NCBI GenBank assembly: GCA_023653055.1 | Contig: JAMNXR010000003.1 | Coordinates: 124,001-188,000 of the forward strand | Direction of reading: 5' to 3' | Origin: Burkholderiaceae bacterium | Lineage (GTDB): Bacteria > Pseudomonadota > Gammaproteobacteria > Burkholderiales > Burkholderiaceae_B | DNA length: 64,000 bases | Part shown: positions 31,764 to 41,222 of the stretch, piece after piece | How positions within the stretch are numbered: the stretch's first letter is position 1 | How the letters are laid out: every line of letters begins with the position of its first letter | Notes under the pieces: generated by a model | Told to the model about the DNA's origin: nothing | Databases searched by the model: none | The model's input: only the letters and a program-made list of their open reading frames with translations | Translations under genes and position numbers: made by a program

Positions 31764-33281
31764 TTAGTCCTCAGACCAAGACTTGGCGCGCTCGACCGCT
31801 TGATGCCAGCGCGAACGTTTGGTGCTGCGCTCTGCATTCGACCACTGTGGCTCAAAATGTCTGTCTTCTTGCCACAGCGCTGAAATAACATGTGTGTCCG
31901 ACCAGAGACCGACTGCCAGTCCTCCCAGATACGCGGCACCTAGTGCAGTGGTCTCAACGATTTTAGGACGAACAACCGGCACACCGAGAATATTGGCCTG
32001 CATCTGGAGTAACAAATTATTTTTTGAGGCGCCACCATCGACACGTAACTCCGTCAGGGTCAAGCCCGCATCTTTTTCCATCGCTTCAAACACATCCGCG
32101 ACTTGCAGGGCAATCGCTTCAAGCGAAGCGCGGGCGATGTGTGCCTTGGTCGTTCCCCGAGTCATGCCGATCAGGGCGCCTCTCGCATGACCATCCCAGT
32201 AGGGCGCACCCAGCCCAGTGAATGCCGGCACCAGATAGGTATCCCCCACATCAGGCACGCTTTGCGCAAGTGCTTCAACCTCGCCCGCAGTTTGAATAAT
32301 ATTGAGGCCATCACGCAACCATTGGATGGTAGCGCCCCCCATAAAGACTGAGGCCTCTAGGCAGTATGTCGTGTGGGGTGCGGAATACTTAGCATCCGCA
32401 CGTTGCCAGCCAACGGTTGTGAGTAAATGATTGTGACTCGTGACAGGCTGAGAACCCGTATTGAGCAACATAAAGCATCCTGTCCCATAGGTGTTCTTTG
32501 CCATACCAGGTTCAAAACATCCTTGTCCAAAGGTGGCGGCCTGCTGATCTCCGATCATTGCGGTAATTGGAATCGTCCGGCCGAAGACTGAAGCCTCTGT
32601 TTGCGCCAATTGACCGGCACTCGGCACGACTCGAGGCAATACCTCGCGGGGGATATTCAGTATCTTTAGAAGTTCATCATCCCACTCTAACGTGTGCAAA
32701 TTAAACAGCAGTGTGCGCGACGCATTGCTCACATCTGTAATGTGGCTGCGACCTGCCGTCAGATTCCAGACGAGCCAACTGTCTATCGTGCCAAACGCGA
32801 GTTCGCCTCGCTCGGCGCGAGATCTGGCGCCGTCAATGTGATCTAACAGCCAAGCCAGCTTAGTCCCTGAAAAATAGGCATCAAGTACCAATCCTGTTTT
32901 GGCCTGGATCAAGTCCGAAAGACCTTGTTGTCGCAGGGCGGCACATTGATCCGCCGTGCGACGGTCCTGCCAAACGATCGCAGGCCCGACAGGTTGACCT
33001 GTTTGCCGATCCCATAAAACGGTGGTCTCGCGTTGGTTCGTGATTGCAAGCGCAGCAATATTTTCAGGGCTTGAGCACCGTTGGATGAGGGCTTGTGTGA
33101 CGTCGCGCTGTGTGGCCCAGATATCTCTCGCATCGTGTTCAACCCAACCCGGTTGGGGAAAGTGTTGCGCATACTCTTTCTGTGCCGAATCCACGATAGA
33201 ACCGTTTTCATCGAAAAGAATTGCCCGTGAGCTGGTGGTGCCTTGATCAAGCGCAAGGATATATCTCACACTTGCTTTCAT
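31764..33281 (-). CDS. glpK: Glycerol kinase
   Basis: ATP-dependent phosphorylation of glycerol to sn-glycerol 3-phosphate. The 505-residue protein has the FGGY-family N-terminus [21 protein letters not shown], the substrate residues in [12 protein letters not shown] and [13 protein letters not shown], and ATP-binding [22 protein letters not shown] with [25 protein letters not shown] (in segments). It is the first gene of glpK-glpD on the minus strand. The 234-base upstream gap contains three GTTAAC hexamers that may be operator sites. Confidence 0.97.
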   Translation of the reverse strand: MKASVRYILALDQGTTSSRAILFDENGSIVDSAQKEYAQHFPQPGWVEHDARDIWATQRDVTQALIQRCSSPENIAALAITNQRETTVLWDRQTGQPVGPAIVWQDRRTADQCAALRQQGLSDLIQAKTGLVLDAYFSGTKLAWLLDHIDGARSRAERGELAFGTIDSWLVWNLTAGRSHITDVSNASRTLLFNLHTLEWDDELLKILNIPREVLPRVVPSAGQLAQTEASVFGRTIPITAMIGDQQAATFGQGCFEPGMAKNTYGTGCFMLLNTGSQPVTSHNHLLTTVGWQRADAKYSAPHTTYCLEASVFMGGATIQWLRDGLNIIQTAGEVEALAQSVPDVGDTYLVPAFTGLGAPYWDGHARGALIGMTRGTTKAHIARASLEAIALQVADVFEAMEKDAGLTLTELRVDGGASKNNLLLQMQANILGVPVVRPKIVETTALGAAYLGGLAVGLWSDTHVISALWQEDRHFEPQWSNAERSTKRSRWHQAVERAKSWSED

Positions 33282-33307
33282 GAACTGAATCCTTGTTGAA
33301 AAATGAC

Positions 33308-33414
33308 TGGTGTTAACGCTGTTTTCAATTGATTATGCATCTGCTTTGATTGAACATGGGCGATGAATCATCGTATTGGTGTTAACCCGAACGCCCGAAT
33401 CTTTTAAGGTTAAC
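33308..33414. promoter_or_regulatory. Cluster of GTTAAC palindromes in the glpK / amidohydrolase divergent region
   Basis: The 10-mer TGGTGTTAAC occurs twice in direct orientation (33308-33317 and 33377-33386), 69 bases apart. A third GTTAAC lies at 33409-33414 within AAGGTTAACTC. GTTAAC is itself palindromic. The cluster sits between two divergent catabolic operons and could bind a dimeric repressor of glp or of the amidohydrolase/TRAP genes. No match to the E. coli GlpR operator was seen. The rest of the 234-base gap shows no further structure. Confidence 0.4.
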
Positions 33415-33515
33415 TCAGGGCGGAACGTCAATCGCATTCTTAGCCCAGAAGTGCTTAAATTGCAGTCAGACTAATATGTCATAAATAAAAAATACTAGGG
33501 ACAACGCACGACACC

Positions 33516-34391
33516 ATGATGACATCAGAATATTTACCTTTCGATCCTTTGGTTGCTCCAAAGAATCGCTTACCCGCAGGCACGGTTGACTGCCATTTCC
33601 ACGTGTTTGAGGATCCTGCGATCTATCCTCATACCGCTAATCGCTCTTACACGCCCTCGCTCGCACCTTGGGCAGCTTTCGAGGCGATGAACAATACCAT
33701 TGGTGCGGATCGTGCCGTGTTGGTTCACCCTTCTGTGTATGGTCACGATCACGGCACCTTGTTCGACACGATGCGTGCGCATGCCGATCGTTTGCGCGCC
33801 GTTGCCGTTCTTTCGGTAGACAGCACCGACGCTGAAATTGAGCAACTCCATCAGGCCGGAACACGCGGCACGCGAGTCAATATCTTGTTTGCTGGCGGTA
33901 GTCAGCTCAGCGATGCCGAGTCCTTGGCGCGCCGGATTAAGCCGTTTGGCTGGCACATCCAGTTTTTGGTCGACGTGGCTGCGCAGCCGGATATTCCTGC
34001 TTGGGCGTCCAAGTTAGGCGTGCCTGTTGTCTTTGATCACTTTGGACACCCCTCTAAACCTGACGTCAATGACGCCGGATTTAAAAATATGTGTGCACTC
34101 GTGCAAGAGGGGACTGCTTGGGTGAAGTTGTCAGGCGCATATCGGGTCGTGGATCCTGCCAACAAGTGGGCAGCGATTCAGCCTTTTGTTGATGCGTTGC
34201 TCAATACGCGTACAGACCGTTTGGTATGGGGAACAGACTGGCCGCACCCCAATATTCCTGCGCCAATGCCTAATGATGGCGAGATCGCTGATACCGTTTT
34301 TAAATGGTTACCAACGGAGGCGTTACGTCAGCAAATTTTGGTTAAAAATCCTGAAGTGCTGTATGGGTTTGCACCGTTCGCAGGTCGTTAA
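33516..34391 (+). CDS. Amidohydrolase_2 family metal-dependent hydrolase (PDC lactonase-like)
   Basis: The 291-residue cytoplasmic TIM-barrel protein belongs to the amidohydrolase-2 family, close to 2-pyrone-4,6-dicarboxylate lactonases. VDCHFHVFEDPAIYP holds the HxH metal site, HPSVYGHDH follows, VVFDHFGHPSKPD carries further His ligands, and LVWGTDWPHPNI has the catalytic Asp. It hydrolyses a lactone or decarboxylates an aromatic or pyrone acid; the exact substrate is unknown. It is 52 bases upstream of a complete TRAP transporter, so the operon probably imports and opens one carboxylated compound. Confidence 0.88.
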   Translation: MMTSEYLPFDPLVAPKNRLPAGTVDCHFHVFEDPAIYPHTANRSYTPSLAPWAAFEAMNNTIGADRAVLVHPSVYGHDHGTLFDTMRAHADRLRAVAVLSVDSTDAEIEQLHQAGTRGTRVNILFAGGSQLSDAESLARRIKPFGWHIQFLVDVAAQPDIPAWASKLGVPVVFDHFGHPSKPDVNDAGFKNMCALVQEGTAWVKLSGAYRVVDPANKWAAIQPFVDALLNTRTDRLVWGTDWPHPNIPAPMPNDGEIADTVFKWLPTEALRQQILVKNPEVLYGFAPFAGR

Positions 34392-34443
34392 ATTCAACTT
34401 TTGACTTTTATTTATCAGTTTCAAACTATCTAGGAGATAAAAC

Positions 34444-35439
34444 ATGAAACGTCGTCACCTCTTGGCCGCTACGGCCGTTGTAACTGCAGCTTTTGCCTTT
34501 TCCATGCCAACACTGGCGAGCGCACAGACCGTGCTCAAGTTAGGTTGGACCACAGCGGATAGCCCGACCGACCCCTATGCGGTTGGCGCGCATGCATTTA
34601 AAGCTGCGGTCGAAAAGCTGTCTAAGGGCACAGTGCAAGTTCAGCTCTATCCTAACCGCCAACTTGGTGATGAAAAGCAAATGATGGAAGGCGTCCGTTT
34701 TGGTACGGTCGATTCAGCCATTATTACCAATGCCGTCATCGCACAAATTGAGCCCGCCTTCCAGATTAACGACTTGCCTTTCTTGTTCTCAAACGAAGCG
34801 CAAGCACAAAAGGCGTTGGACGGTAAAGTGGGCCAAGATCTGACCGCACTGTTGGTCAAGAAAAACATCATGGTGTTGGGCTACATGGAAGGTGGTTTCC
34901 GCCAGATGATTAACAACAAAAAACCCGTCAGTGCACCTGCTGACGTGTCGGGCGTGAAATATCGCGTGATGCAAAACCCTGTGTTTATTGACATGTTCAC
35001 TTCCTTGGGTGGTGCGGCGATTCCTATGGCCTGGGGTGAAACCTTTACTGCCGTTCAACAAGGCACCATCGATGGCCTGGAAATCCCGATCGCAGTGATC
35101 GACAGCAGCAAGATGTACGAAGTGACAAAGTTCTTGTCTTTGACAAACCACACATACTCCGCAATCGAGCTGATTCTTTCCAAGCGTGTGTTTGACAAAC
35201 TCAATGCCGAACAAAAGGCAGCGGTGATTGAGGCAGGTAAACAAGCGACAGCCATTCAGCGTCTGGCTGCAAACAAAAACGAAAAAGCGTTGCTGACAGG
35301 TCTTGAAAGCAAAGGCATGAAGGTCAATACAGTGGGTGATGTTGCGGCTTTCCGTGCTTCGGTTCAGCCGATGTACGAAAAAGCTAAAAAGACTGTTGGT
35401 GAAGCCATGGTCAATCAGGCTCTCGACTCAGTTAAGTAA
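34444..35439 (+). CDS. TRAP transporter solute-binding protein (DctP type)
   Basis: Periplasmic binding protein of a TRAP dicarboxylate-type transporter. The 331-residue protein has a signal peptide (MKRRHLLAATAVVTAAFAFS, cut after ASA near residue 28), then LKLGWTTADSPTDPYAVGAHAFKAAV, the ligand-binding Arg region GVKYRVMQNPVFIDMFTSLGGAAIPMAWGE (in segments) and GTIDGLEIPI. RBS CTAGGAG lies 10 bases upstream. It is followed by the small and large membrane subunits. The ligand is likely a carboxylic acid, probably the substrate or precursor of the amidohydrolase. Confidence 0.95.
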   Translation: MKRRHLLAATAVVTAAFAFSMPTLASAQTVLKLGWTTADSPTDPYAVGAHAFKAAVEKLSKGTVQVQLYPNRQLGDEKQMMEGVRFGTVDSAIITNAVIAQIEPAFQINDLPFLFSNEAQAQKALDGKVGQDLTALLVKKNIMVLGYMEGGFRQMINNKKPVSAPADVSGVKYRVMQNPVFIDMFTSLGGAAIPMAWGETFTAVQQGTIDGLEIPIAVIDSSKMYEVTKFLSLTNHTYSAIELILSKRVFDKLNAEQKAAVIEAGKQATAIQRLAANKNEKALLTGLESKGMKVNTVGDVAAFRASVQPMYEKAKKTVGEAMVNQALDSVK

Positions 35440-35467
35440 TATCAAAAGTAATGAGTAGGAAATACAG

Positions 35468-35938
35468 ATGCGCCGTTATTTTGATTTTTTAGAAAGGATC
35501 TTGAAGCTGACAGCTGTCACACTTGTGATGCTCATGCTTCTCGCTCTGGCGGCGCAAGTATTTTTGCGTTATGTATTTGGCAAGTCTCTGAGCTGGAGCG
35601 AGGAGCTTGCACTGCTGGGTTTCGCGTGGATTGTTGTGATCACGACGGCCATTGGCGTGCGACGCATGACACATGCCAGAATGGATTTGATGTTGAATAT
35701 ATTGCCCACCTCTTTACATAAGTGGTTAGAGAAGCTGATCGCATTACTACTGCTTGGTTTGGGTCTATTCATTGCGTATGCGGGCTGGGGATATTTTCAG
35801 GAAACACGCGGCTCGACTTCTGCTGCGGTAGGTTTTCCGATTGAGTTTCTCTACGCGGCAGCCCCCGCATTTGGTGTGCTGATTGCTTTATTTTCCTTTG
35901 AAAGGCTCATGCCTTGGGCGGAGTCTCTTGATGAGTAG
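35468..35938 (+). CDS. TRAP transporter small membrane subunit (DctQ type)
   Basis: The 156-residue inner-membrane protein has four hydrophobic segments. The second half of the first pair carries the DctQ pattern FLRYVFGKSLSWSEELALLGFAWIV, followed by GVRRMTHARMDLML. It pairs with the large subunit DctM in sodium-driven uptake. The gene starts 28 bases after the binding protein and overlaps dctM by eight bases. Confidence 0.94.
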   Translation: MRRYFDFLERILKLTAVTLVMLMLLALAAQVFLRYVFGKSLSWSEELALLGFAWIVVITTAIGVRRMTHARMDLMLNILPTSLHKWLEKLIALLLLGLGLFIAYAGWGYFQETRGSTSAAVGFPIEFLYAAAPAFGVLIALFSFERLMPWAESLDE

Positions 35939-37205
35939 TGTGGCGTGGTTGTTGTCCGCTGGTTTTGGTGTGTTGATGCTGCTTGGTGTGCCCTTTGCGT
36001 TTGCGATTGGCATTGTGGTGGCCATATCCTTGCTTGTGGCGGGTATTGAGCCATTACTGATGCCACAGTCGATCCTCGCGGGGACGCAGTCATTTTCTTT
36101 GCTGGCGATTCCGTTTTTTATGTTGGCCGGTGAGTTGATGTCAGCCGGTGGTTTGTCTGCACGATTGATTAAAGTGGCGGACGTTTTTGTTCGTCATCTG
36201 ACTGGCGGTCTTGGGCATGTCACGGTCTTGGCCGCCGCAATTTTTGCGGCGATTTCTGGTTCGGCACCCGCAACGACAGCTGCGATCGGTGCAATCATGA
36301 TTCCCGCGATGGCTGAGCGGGGCTATGGCAAAGGTTTTGCAACGGCCTTAGCCGTGAGTGCAGGTGTATTGGCACCGCTCATTCCACCTTCGATTGCGTT
36401 TGTCATCTGGGGCGTGATTGCTGAACAGTCTATTTCGAGACTGTTCAGTGCCGGTGTGTTGCCCGGCTTGGTGATGGCTTTTGGTCTGATGGTCGTGTGT
36501 TGGTGGCATGCCAAGCGGAACAAAATACCAACGCAGAAACGGGCAAGTCTTAAAGAAATCGGGCAAGCTTTGCGTGAGGGGATTTGGGCACTGTTAGCCC
36601 CCGTGATTGTGCTGGGCGGGATTTACGGAGGGGTGTTCACACCGACCGAGGCCGCTGTAGTCAGCTGCGTGTACGCGCTGTTTGTGGGCATGGTGATTGA
36701 AAAGCAGCTTAAGTTTGCAGATCTTTCCCCCATTATTTGGCGCTCACTCAAAATCACGGCAATTGTGATGTCAATCATTGTCTTTTCTGCCGGATTCGGT
36801 ATTTTGATTGCCCAAGAGCAGCTCGCGCCAAAGTTGGCCGCATGGCTGTCGCAAAATATTCAAGAAAAGTGGGTGATGTTACTTGTTTTGAATCTTGCCT
36901 TTTTCTTGTTGGCAGCTGTGATGGATGAAATCGCCATTATGGTGGTGCTTGGACCACTATTGATTGCGATTGCAAAAAGCTTTGCGATCGACCCCATTCA
37001 CTTTGGCGCCATTATTGTGACAAACGTTGCAATTGGAATGGCTGCGCCGCCAATCGGCTACTGCTTGTTTGTGGGTATGGCGATCAGTGGGCTCAAACTC
37101 GGTGAGGTGGCCTCAAAAATATGGCCGTTCATTGCCATCATGTTGGTGGTGTTGATGCTTGTGACCTACGTGCCTGAATTCTCATTGGCCTTTCAAGCGC
37201 GCTAG
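35931..37205 (+). CDS. TRAP transporter large membrane subunit (DctM type)
   Basis: The 424-residue permease has about 12 membrane segments. The start MSSVAWLLSAGFGVLMLLGVP overlaps the dctQ end by eight bases; an upstream in-frame ATG is inside dctQ and gives a charged, unlikely N-terminus. Diagnostic parts are SFSLLAIPFFMLAGELMSAGG, GSAPATTAAIGAIMIPAM, and VLAPLIPPSIAFVIWG. It carries the solute from the binding protein with Na+. It ends the amidohydrolase-TRAP operon, converging on queC with 31 bases between and no clear terminator. Confidence 0.95.
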   Translation: MSSVAWLLSAGFGVLMLLGVPFAFAIGIVVAISLLVAGIEPLLMPQSILAGTQSFSLLAIPFFMLAGELMSAGGLSARLIKVADVFVRHLTGGLGHVTVLAAAIFAAISGSAPATTAAIGAIMIPAMAERGYGKGFATALAVSAGVLAPLIPPSIAFVIWGVIAEQSISRLFSAGVLPGLVMAFGLMVVCWWHAKRNKIPTQKRASLKEIGQALREGIWALLAPVIVLGGIYGGVFTPTEAAVVSCVYALFVGMVIEKQLKFADLSPIIWRSLKITAIVMSIIVFSAGFGILIAQEQLAPKLAAWLSQNIQEKWVMLLVLNLAFFLLAAVMDEIAIMVVLGPLLIAIAKSFAIDPIHFGAIIVTNVAIGMAAPPIGYCLFVGMAISGLKLGEVASKIWPFIAIMLVVLMLVTYVPEFSLAFQAR

Positions 37206-37236
37206 TGCGCTTGCGTGTCCATAGAATGTCTTGTGG

Positions 37237-37947
37237 TCAGGTGGGAAACTTGAAGTTGAGCGGATCGACTAAGCCAAGCTCAGAAAAGCCCTTGGCACGC
37301 AGCAAGCAGGAATCGCACTGCTTACAAGGGGCGCCCTCTGGGCTCGGGTCATAACAACTCGTAGTTTCCGCGAAATCCACGCCTAGCGCCATGCCGCGGC
37401 GGATGATATCGGCTTTCGTCATCTTGACCAGAGGCGCACGGATCTTGAGACGCTGATGGCCTTCGACGCCTGCTTTGGTCGCGAGGTTGCCGAGGTGTTC
37501 AAACGCCTCAATGTATTCAGGGCGACAGTCCGGATAACCACTGTAGTCCATCGCATTGACGCCGACAAAAATATCCTGCGCACCGAGTACCTCAGCCCAA
37601 CCTAGCGCCAGACTTAAAAAGATCGTGTTGCGAGCGGGCACATAGGTGATTGGAATGCCAGCACTGATGTCGTCGACAGAGTGTCCCTTGGGAACAGGAA
37701 TGTCTGCCGTCAGTGCAGAGCCCCCAAAACTGCGTAAATCCAAATCAAGGATGACATGTTTCGCGACGCCGCGGGCACGCGCAAATTTCGTTGCTTTTTC
37801 AAGCTCTACAGAGTGACGTTGACCATAACGAAAGCTCAAGGCGAACACCTCGTAGCCTTCTTCCTGCGCGATCGCGAGCACGGTGGTCGAGTCCAAACCA
37901 CCGCTTAGCAAACACACTGCTCTTTTTGTCATACCGAGTCCCGACAT
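37237..37947 (-). CDS. queC: 7-cyano-7-deazaguanine synthase
   Basis: ATP-dependent conversion of 7-carboxy-7-deazaguanine to preQ0 for queuosine in tRNA. The 236-residue protein has the PP-loop SGGLDSTT (about 15-22), [35 protein letters not shown] and the zinc site near the C-terminus, [17 protein letters not shown] (four Cys). The start at 37947 overlaps the mmsA stop as TAATG; ATG 37932 ([12 protein letters not shown]), with GGGA upstream, is equally possible. No other queuosine gene is in the window. It is cotranscribed with mmsA, apparently by chance. Confidence 0.95.
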   Translation of the reverse strand: MSGLGMTKRAVCLLSGGLDSTTVLAIAQEEGYEVFALSFRYGQRHSVELEKATKFARARGVAKHVILDLDLRSFGGSALTADIPVPKGHSVDDISAGIPITYVPARNTIFLSLALGWAEVLGAQDIFVGVNAMDYSGYPDCRPEYIEAFEHLGNLATKAGVEGHQRLKIRAPLVKMTKADIIRRGMALGVDFAETTSCYDPSPEGAPCKQCDSCLLRAKGFSELGLVDPLNFKFPT

Positions 37948-39470
37948 TACTTGGCGGTTGGCATGACAAACTCGGCGCCTTTGCCGATGGTTTCAGGCCA
38001 GCGCTGCATGATGGACTTTTGCTTGGTGTAGAAACGCACACCCTCTTCGCCGTAGGCATGCATGTCGCCAAACAAGCTCTTTTTCCATCCACCGAAACCA
38101 TGCCAGGCCATCGGCACAGGAATCGGCACGTTGATACCCACCATACCTACCTGGATGCGGCGGCCAAACTCGCGGGCCACGTTACCGTCACGGGTGTAGC
38201 AAGACACACCATTGCCGAACTCATGTGCATTGATAAGGTCCACAGCTTGAGCAAAGTCTTTCACGCGCACGCAGCCGAGAACGGGTCCAAAAATCTCTTC
38301 TTTGTAGATGCGCATTTCTGGCGTGACATGATCAAATAGTGAGCCACCAGTAAAGAACCCATGCTCGTGGCCGGGAACCTTGATGCCACGTCCATCCACC
38401 ACCAGTTTGGCGCCTTCTTTGACGCCGATATCAATATAGCCCTCGATACGTTCAAGTGCCTGGCGGGTCACGATCGGCCCCATCTCCGCATCGAGCTCCA
38501 GACCATTTTTAATCTTCAGTGTTTTTGCGCGTTCAGCGAGCAAAGGCACAATTTTGTCAGCAACATCGCCGACCAGTACTGCAACAGAAATCGCCATGCA
38601 GCGCTCGCCAGCAGAGCCGTAGGCCGCGCCAATCAACCCGTCCACAGCTTGTTCGATGTCCGCATCGGGCATCACAACCATATGGTTTTTCGCGCCTCCC
38701 AGCGCTTGGACGCGTTTGCCGAGGTCGGCGCCACGTTGGTAGATGTACTGGGCAATCGGTGTGGAGCCTACAAAGCTGATGGCTTTAACGTCGGGGTGCT
38801 CAAGCAAACCGTCTACGGCGACTTTGTCGCCTTGGACGACGTTAAATACGCCATCGGGCAGACCCGCTTTCTTGAACAACTCAGCCATGAAGATTGAGGC
38901 CGAAGGATCGCGTTCGCTAGGTTTGAGGACAAAACAGTTGCCCGCCGCAATCGCGACAGGGAACATCCAGCATGGCACCATGCAAGGGAAGTTAAATGGC
39001 GTCACACCAGCCACTACGCCCAGCGGTTGGCGCAAGGTCCAATTGTCAATGCCAGTCGACACCTGGTCGGTGAAGTCGCCTTTAAGTAGTTGGGGCATCC
39101 CGCAAGCGAATTCGACGATGTCGATGCCACGCATGACCTCGCCCTGAGCATCCGTGAACACCTTTCCGTGTTCCTGGGTGATGATCGAGGCGAGTTCGTC
39201 CTTGTGCGTGTTAAGCAGTGCCAAAAAGTTGTTCATAATGCGCGCACGGCGGATCGGGGGGGTATCTGACCAGGCCGGGAAGGCGGATTGGGCACTCGCA
39301 ACCGCTTCGTTGACGGTCTCCAGACTGGCCAGCTCGACCTTGCGGGTGGCCTGACCCGTCGCGGGGTTAAATACGTCCTGACTCCGTGCACCGGGGTGCG
39401 TGACGGCTTTGCCGTGAATCCATTGCGAGACGACAGCGGGGATAGTAGGCATGGGAGGCTGCTTGGACAT
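37947..39470 (-). CDS. mmsA: Methylmalonate-semialdehyde dehydrogenase (CoA-acylating)
   Basis: NAD-dependent enzyme that turns methylmalonate semialdehyde into propionyl-CoA (or malonate semialdehyde to acetyl-CoA), used in valine, myo-inositol or beta-alanine breakdown. The 507-residue protein has the ALDH core: [47 protein letters not shown], and catalytic Cys in [31 protein letters not shown] near the end is typical of MmsA. It is divergent from the acyl-chain operon with a 136-base gap holding a perfect inverted repeat. Propionyl-CoA or acetyl-CoA could feed acyl synthesis, but this link is inferred. Confidence 0.95.
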   Translation of the reverse strand: MSKQPPMPTIPAVVSQWIHGKAVTHPGARSQDVFNPATGQATRKVELASLETVNEAVASAQSAFPAWSDTPPIRRARIMNNFLALLNTHKDELASIITQEHGKVFTDAQGEVMRGIDIVEFACGMPQLLKGDFTDQVSTGIDNWTLRQPLGVVAGVTPFNFPCMVPCWMFPVAIAAGNCFVLKPSERDPSASIFMAELFKKAGLPDGVFNVVQGDKVAVDGLLEHPDVKAISFVGSTPIAQYIYQRGADLGKRVQALGGAKNHMVVMPDADIEQAVDGLIGAAYGSAGERCMAISVAVLVGDVADKIVPLLAERAKTLKIKNGLELDAEMGPIVTRQALERIEGYIDIGVKEGAKLVVDGRGIKVPGHEHGFFTGGSLFDHVTPEMRIYKEEIFGPVLGCVRVKDFAQAVDLINAHEFGNGVSCYTRDGNVAREFGRRIQVGMVGINVPIPVPMAWHGFGGWKKSLFGDMHAYGEEGVRFYTKQKSIMQRWPETIGKGAEFVMPTAK

Positions 39471-39523
39471 ACGTGTTCCTTTGGCGTGAAAGCGAAATCA
39501 ATCAATCCTTCATTGTAAGATGG

Positions 39524-39538
39524 TCAGACCGTATCTGA
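39524..39538. promoter_or_regulatory. Inverted repeat in the mmsA / acyl-operon divergent promoter region
   Basis: TCAGA-CCGTA-TCTGA is a perfect 5-bp inverted repeat with a 5-base spacer, 54 bases upstream of mmsA and 69 bases before the FabL-like gene. Size and place fit an operator for one or both divergent units. No regulator gene lies beside it. Confidence 0.35.
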
Positions 39539-39606
39539 GACGGATATTGGTCGCTTTTCTTGATCTTGGTTAAACTTTCGCTTTCCTTTGGAGTGAATCC
39601 CCCATT

Positions 39607-40362
39607 ATGAGTCTGCCCCTGTCCGGTAAAGTTGCCCTAGTCACTGGAGCCGCACGCGGCATTGGTCGTGCATGTGCCTTGAAATTGGCCTCTGCCGGTT
39701 GCGATATTGTCGCCAACTACTACAACAGCTCTGATGAAGCAGAGGCTGTATGTGCCGAAGTCCGCGCCATGGGCAGACGTGCGATTGCCGTCCAGGCCAG
39801 TGTTGGCGTACCAGACAGCGTGGCCGAAATGTTTGAGGTCATCACCAAAGAGTTTGGTCATCTCGATATCGTTATCAGCAACGCCGCCTCGGGCGTTCTC
39901 AAGCCGGCGATGGATATGACGCTCAAGCACTTCCGCTGGTGCCTCGAGACCAATGCCTTCGCAGTGAATTTGTTGGCGCAGCACGCTGCTCCCTTGATGA
40001 AAAATGGCGGTCGTATCGTGGCAATGTCCAGCCTCGGCGCGCAGCGAGCAATGCCCCATTACGGATTTATTGGTGCGTCCAAGGCCGCTCTCGAGTCGCT
40101 CGTGCGGTCGCTGGCCCAGGAACTCGGTCCACGCGGGATTCGCGTCAATACGGTCTCTGCTGGTGTGGTCGACACCGATGCCTTGAGTCACTTTCCCAAC
40201 CGGGATCAGGTGTTGGCTGAATTCGCTGCGCGTACCCCAGTCGGCCCAAGCCTGTTACCTGCTAACGTAGCGGATGCGGTGTATCTGCTGTGCTTGCCAG
40301 AGGCCGCGTGGGTCAACGGTCACACCTTGGTTGTAGACGGCGGTTTCGCCATTTCGGGTTAA
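39607..40362 (+). CDS. FabL-type enoyl-ACP reductase-like SDR
   Basis: The 251-residue short-chain dehydrogenase/reductase has the NAD(P) motif TGAARGIG (13-20) and SNAAS instead of NNAG. The catalytic Tyr and Lys are six residues apart: Tyr152-x6-Lys159 in HYGFIGASK, not the Tyr-x3-Lys of ordinary SDRs. Tyr-x6-Lys is the mark of enoyl-ACP reductases, and the surroundings (SSLGAQRAMP, AALESLVRSLAQELGPRGIRV, VSAGVVDTDAL) resemble Bacillus FabL. It would reduce the enoyl-ACP double bond, giving saturated chains. It is first of a seven-gene operon and five bases before a FabG-like gene. Enoyl reductase function is inferred. Confidence 0.82.
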   Translation: MSLPLSGKVALVTGAARGIGRACALKLASAGCDIVANYYNSSDEAEAVCAEVRAMGRRAIAVQASVGVPDSVAEMFEVITKEFGHLDIVISNAASGVLKPAMDMTLKHFRWCLETNAFAVNLLAQHAAPLMKNGGRIVAMSSLGAQRAMPHYGFIGASKAALESLVRSLAQELGPRGIRVNTVSAGVVDTDALSHFPNRDQVLAEFAARTPVGPSLLPANVADAVYLLCLPEAAWVNGHTLVVDGGFAISG

Positions 40363-40367
40363 AAATT

Positions 40368-41126
40368 ATGACGTTCAAATCTGGTTTAGCTGGCAAAGTG
40401 GCCATCGTGACAGGTGGTTCTCGCGGGATTGGTCGTGCGATTGTTGAAACGCTCGCAGGCGAGGGCGTCAATGTGACCTTTTTTTATAAAGGCAACCAAA
40501 CTGCTGCTGAAGAGGTGGTTGCAGCGGTGACCGCCGCAGGCGGGCAGGCAACTGCCATGCAAGTCGATGTCAGTGATGCGGCAGCCTGCGCGGCGGCGGT
40601 TGAGTCTATCGGTGAGCGTTGCGAACGCATTGATATCCTGATCAATAATGCGGGTATTGTGCGCGATAACTTGATGGCCGCCATGGAGGATGAGGAGATC
40701 TCGTCCGTACTCAACACCAATGTCGGTGGCGTTTTTAACGTTGCCCGGCCGGTGATCCCTTATATGATGTCCCAGCGTGCAGGCCGAATCGTCAATCTGT
40801 CCTCGGTCGCCGGGGCCAAAGCCGGTCGCGGTCAGGCTAATTATGCCGCGAGCAAGGGCGCCGTTGATGCACTCACCCGGGCCATGGCTGTTGAGCTGGC
40901 GCCGCGCAAGATTTTGGTCAATGCGGTCGCCCCGGGTGTCATTGAGACTGAAATGTCTCAACAAGTCCGTGATTTGGCTGCAGACGAGGTAAAGGGCAAC
41001 ATTCTGTTAAAACGGTATGGTGCAGCCCAAGATGTTGCGAATGCAGTAGCATTCTTAGTGTCAGACATGGCTGGATACGTCACCGGACAGATCCTTTACG
41101 TCGATGGCGGCTTTAAAATGGGCTGA
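40368..41126 (+). CDS. FabG-type 3-oxoacyl-ACP reductase
   Basis: The 252-residue SDR has TGGSRGIG (cofactor), NNAGIVRDNLM, the Ser of LSSVAG and Tyr-x3-Lys in NYAASK, then PGVIETEM and the C-terminal GQILYVDGGFKMG; these are FabG features. It would reduce the 3-ketoacyl-ACP made by the ketosynthase with NADPH. The start at 40368 is five bases after the preceding stop; a longer in-frame reading would sit inside the FabL-like gene. A separate housekeeping fabG is expected elsewhere, making this a pathway-specific copy. A 96-base gap separates it from the carrier protein. Confidence 0.9.
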   Translation: MTFKSGLAGKVAIVTGGSRGIGRAIVETLAGEGVNVTFFYKGNQTAAEEVVAAVTAAGGQATAMQVDVSDAAACAAAVESIGERCERIDILINNAGIVRDNLMAAMEDEEISSVLNTNVGGVFNVARPVIPYMMSQRAGRIVNLSSVAGAKAGRGQANYAASKGAVDALTRAMAVELAPRKILVNAVAPGVIETEMSQQVRDLAADEVKGNILLKRYGAAQDVANAVAFLVSDMAGYVTGQILYVDGGFKMG

Positions 41127-41222
41127 AACAGGGGACATCGTGCCTGACTCAGCAGTTTCACGAGGCGGGATTTCCCTATAGTTGGGTTAAAATAGCGCGC
41201 GTTGACATATACGGAGTAAATC

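Noticed and set aside
37791-38339. 182-codon plus-strand frame across queC and mmsA
   Set aside because: Antisense to two well-recognised genes, with no independent evidence.
39637-40191. 184-codon minus-strand frame inside the FabL-like gene
   Set aside because: Fully antisense to a conserved SDR; low-plausibility composition and no start signal.
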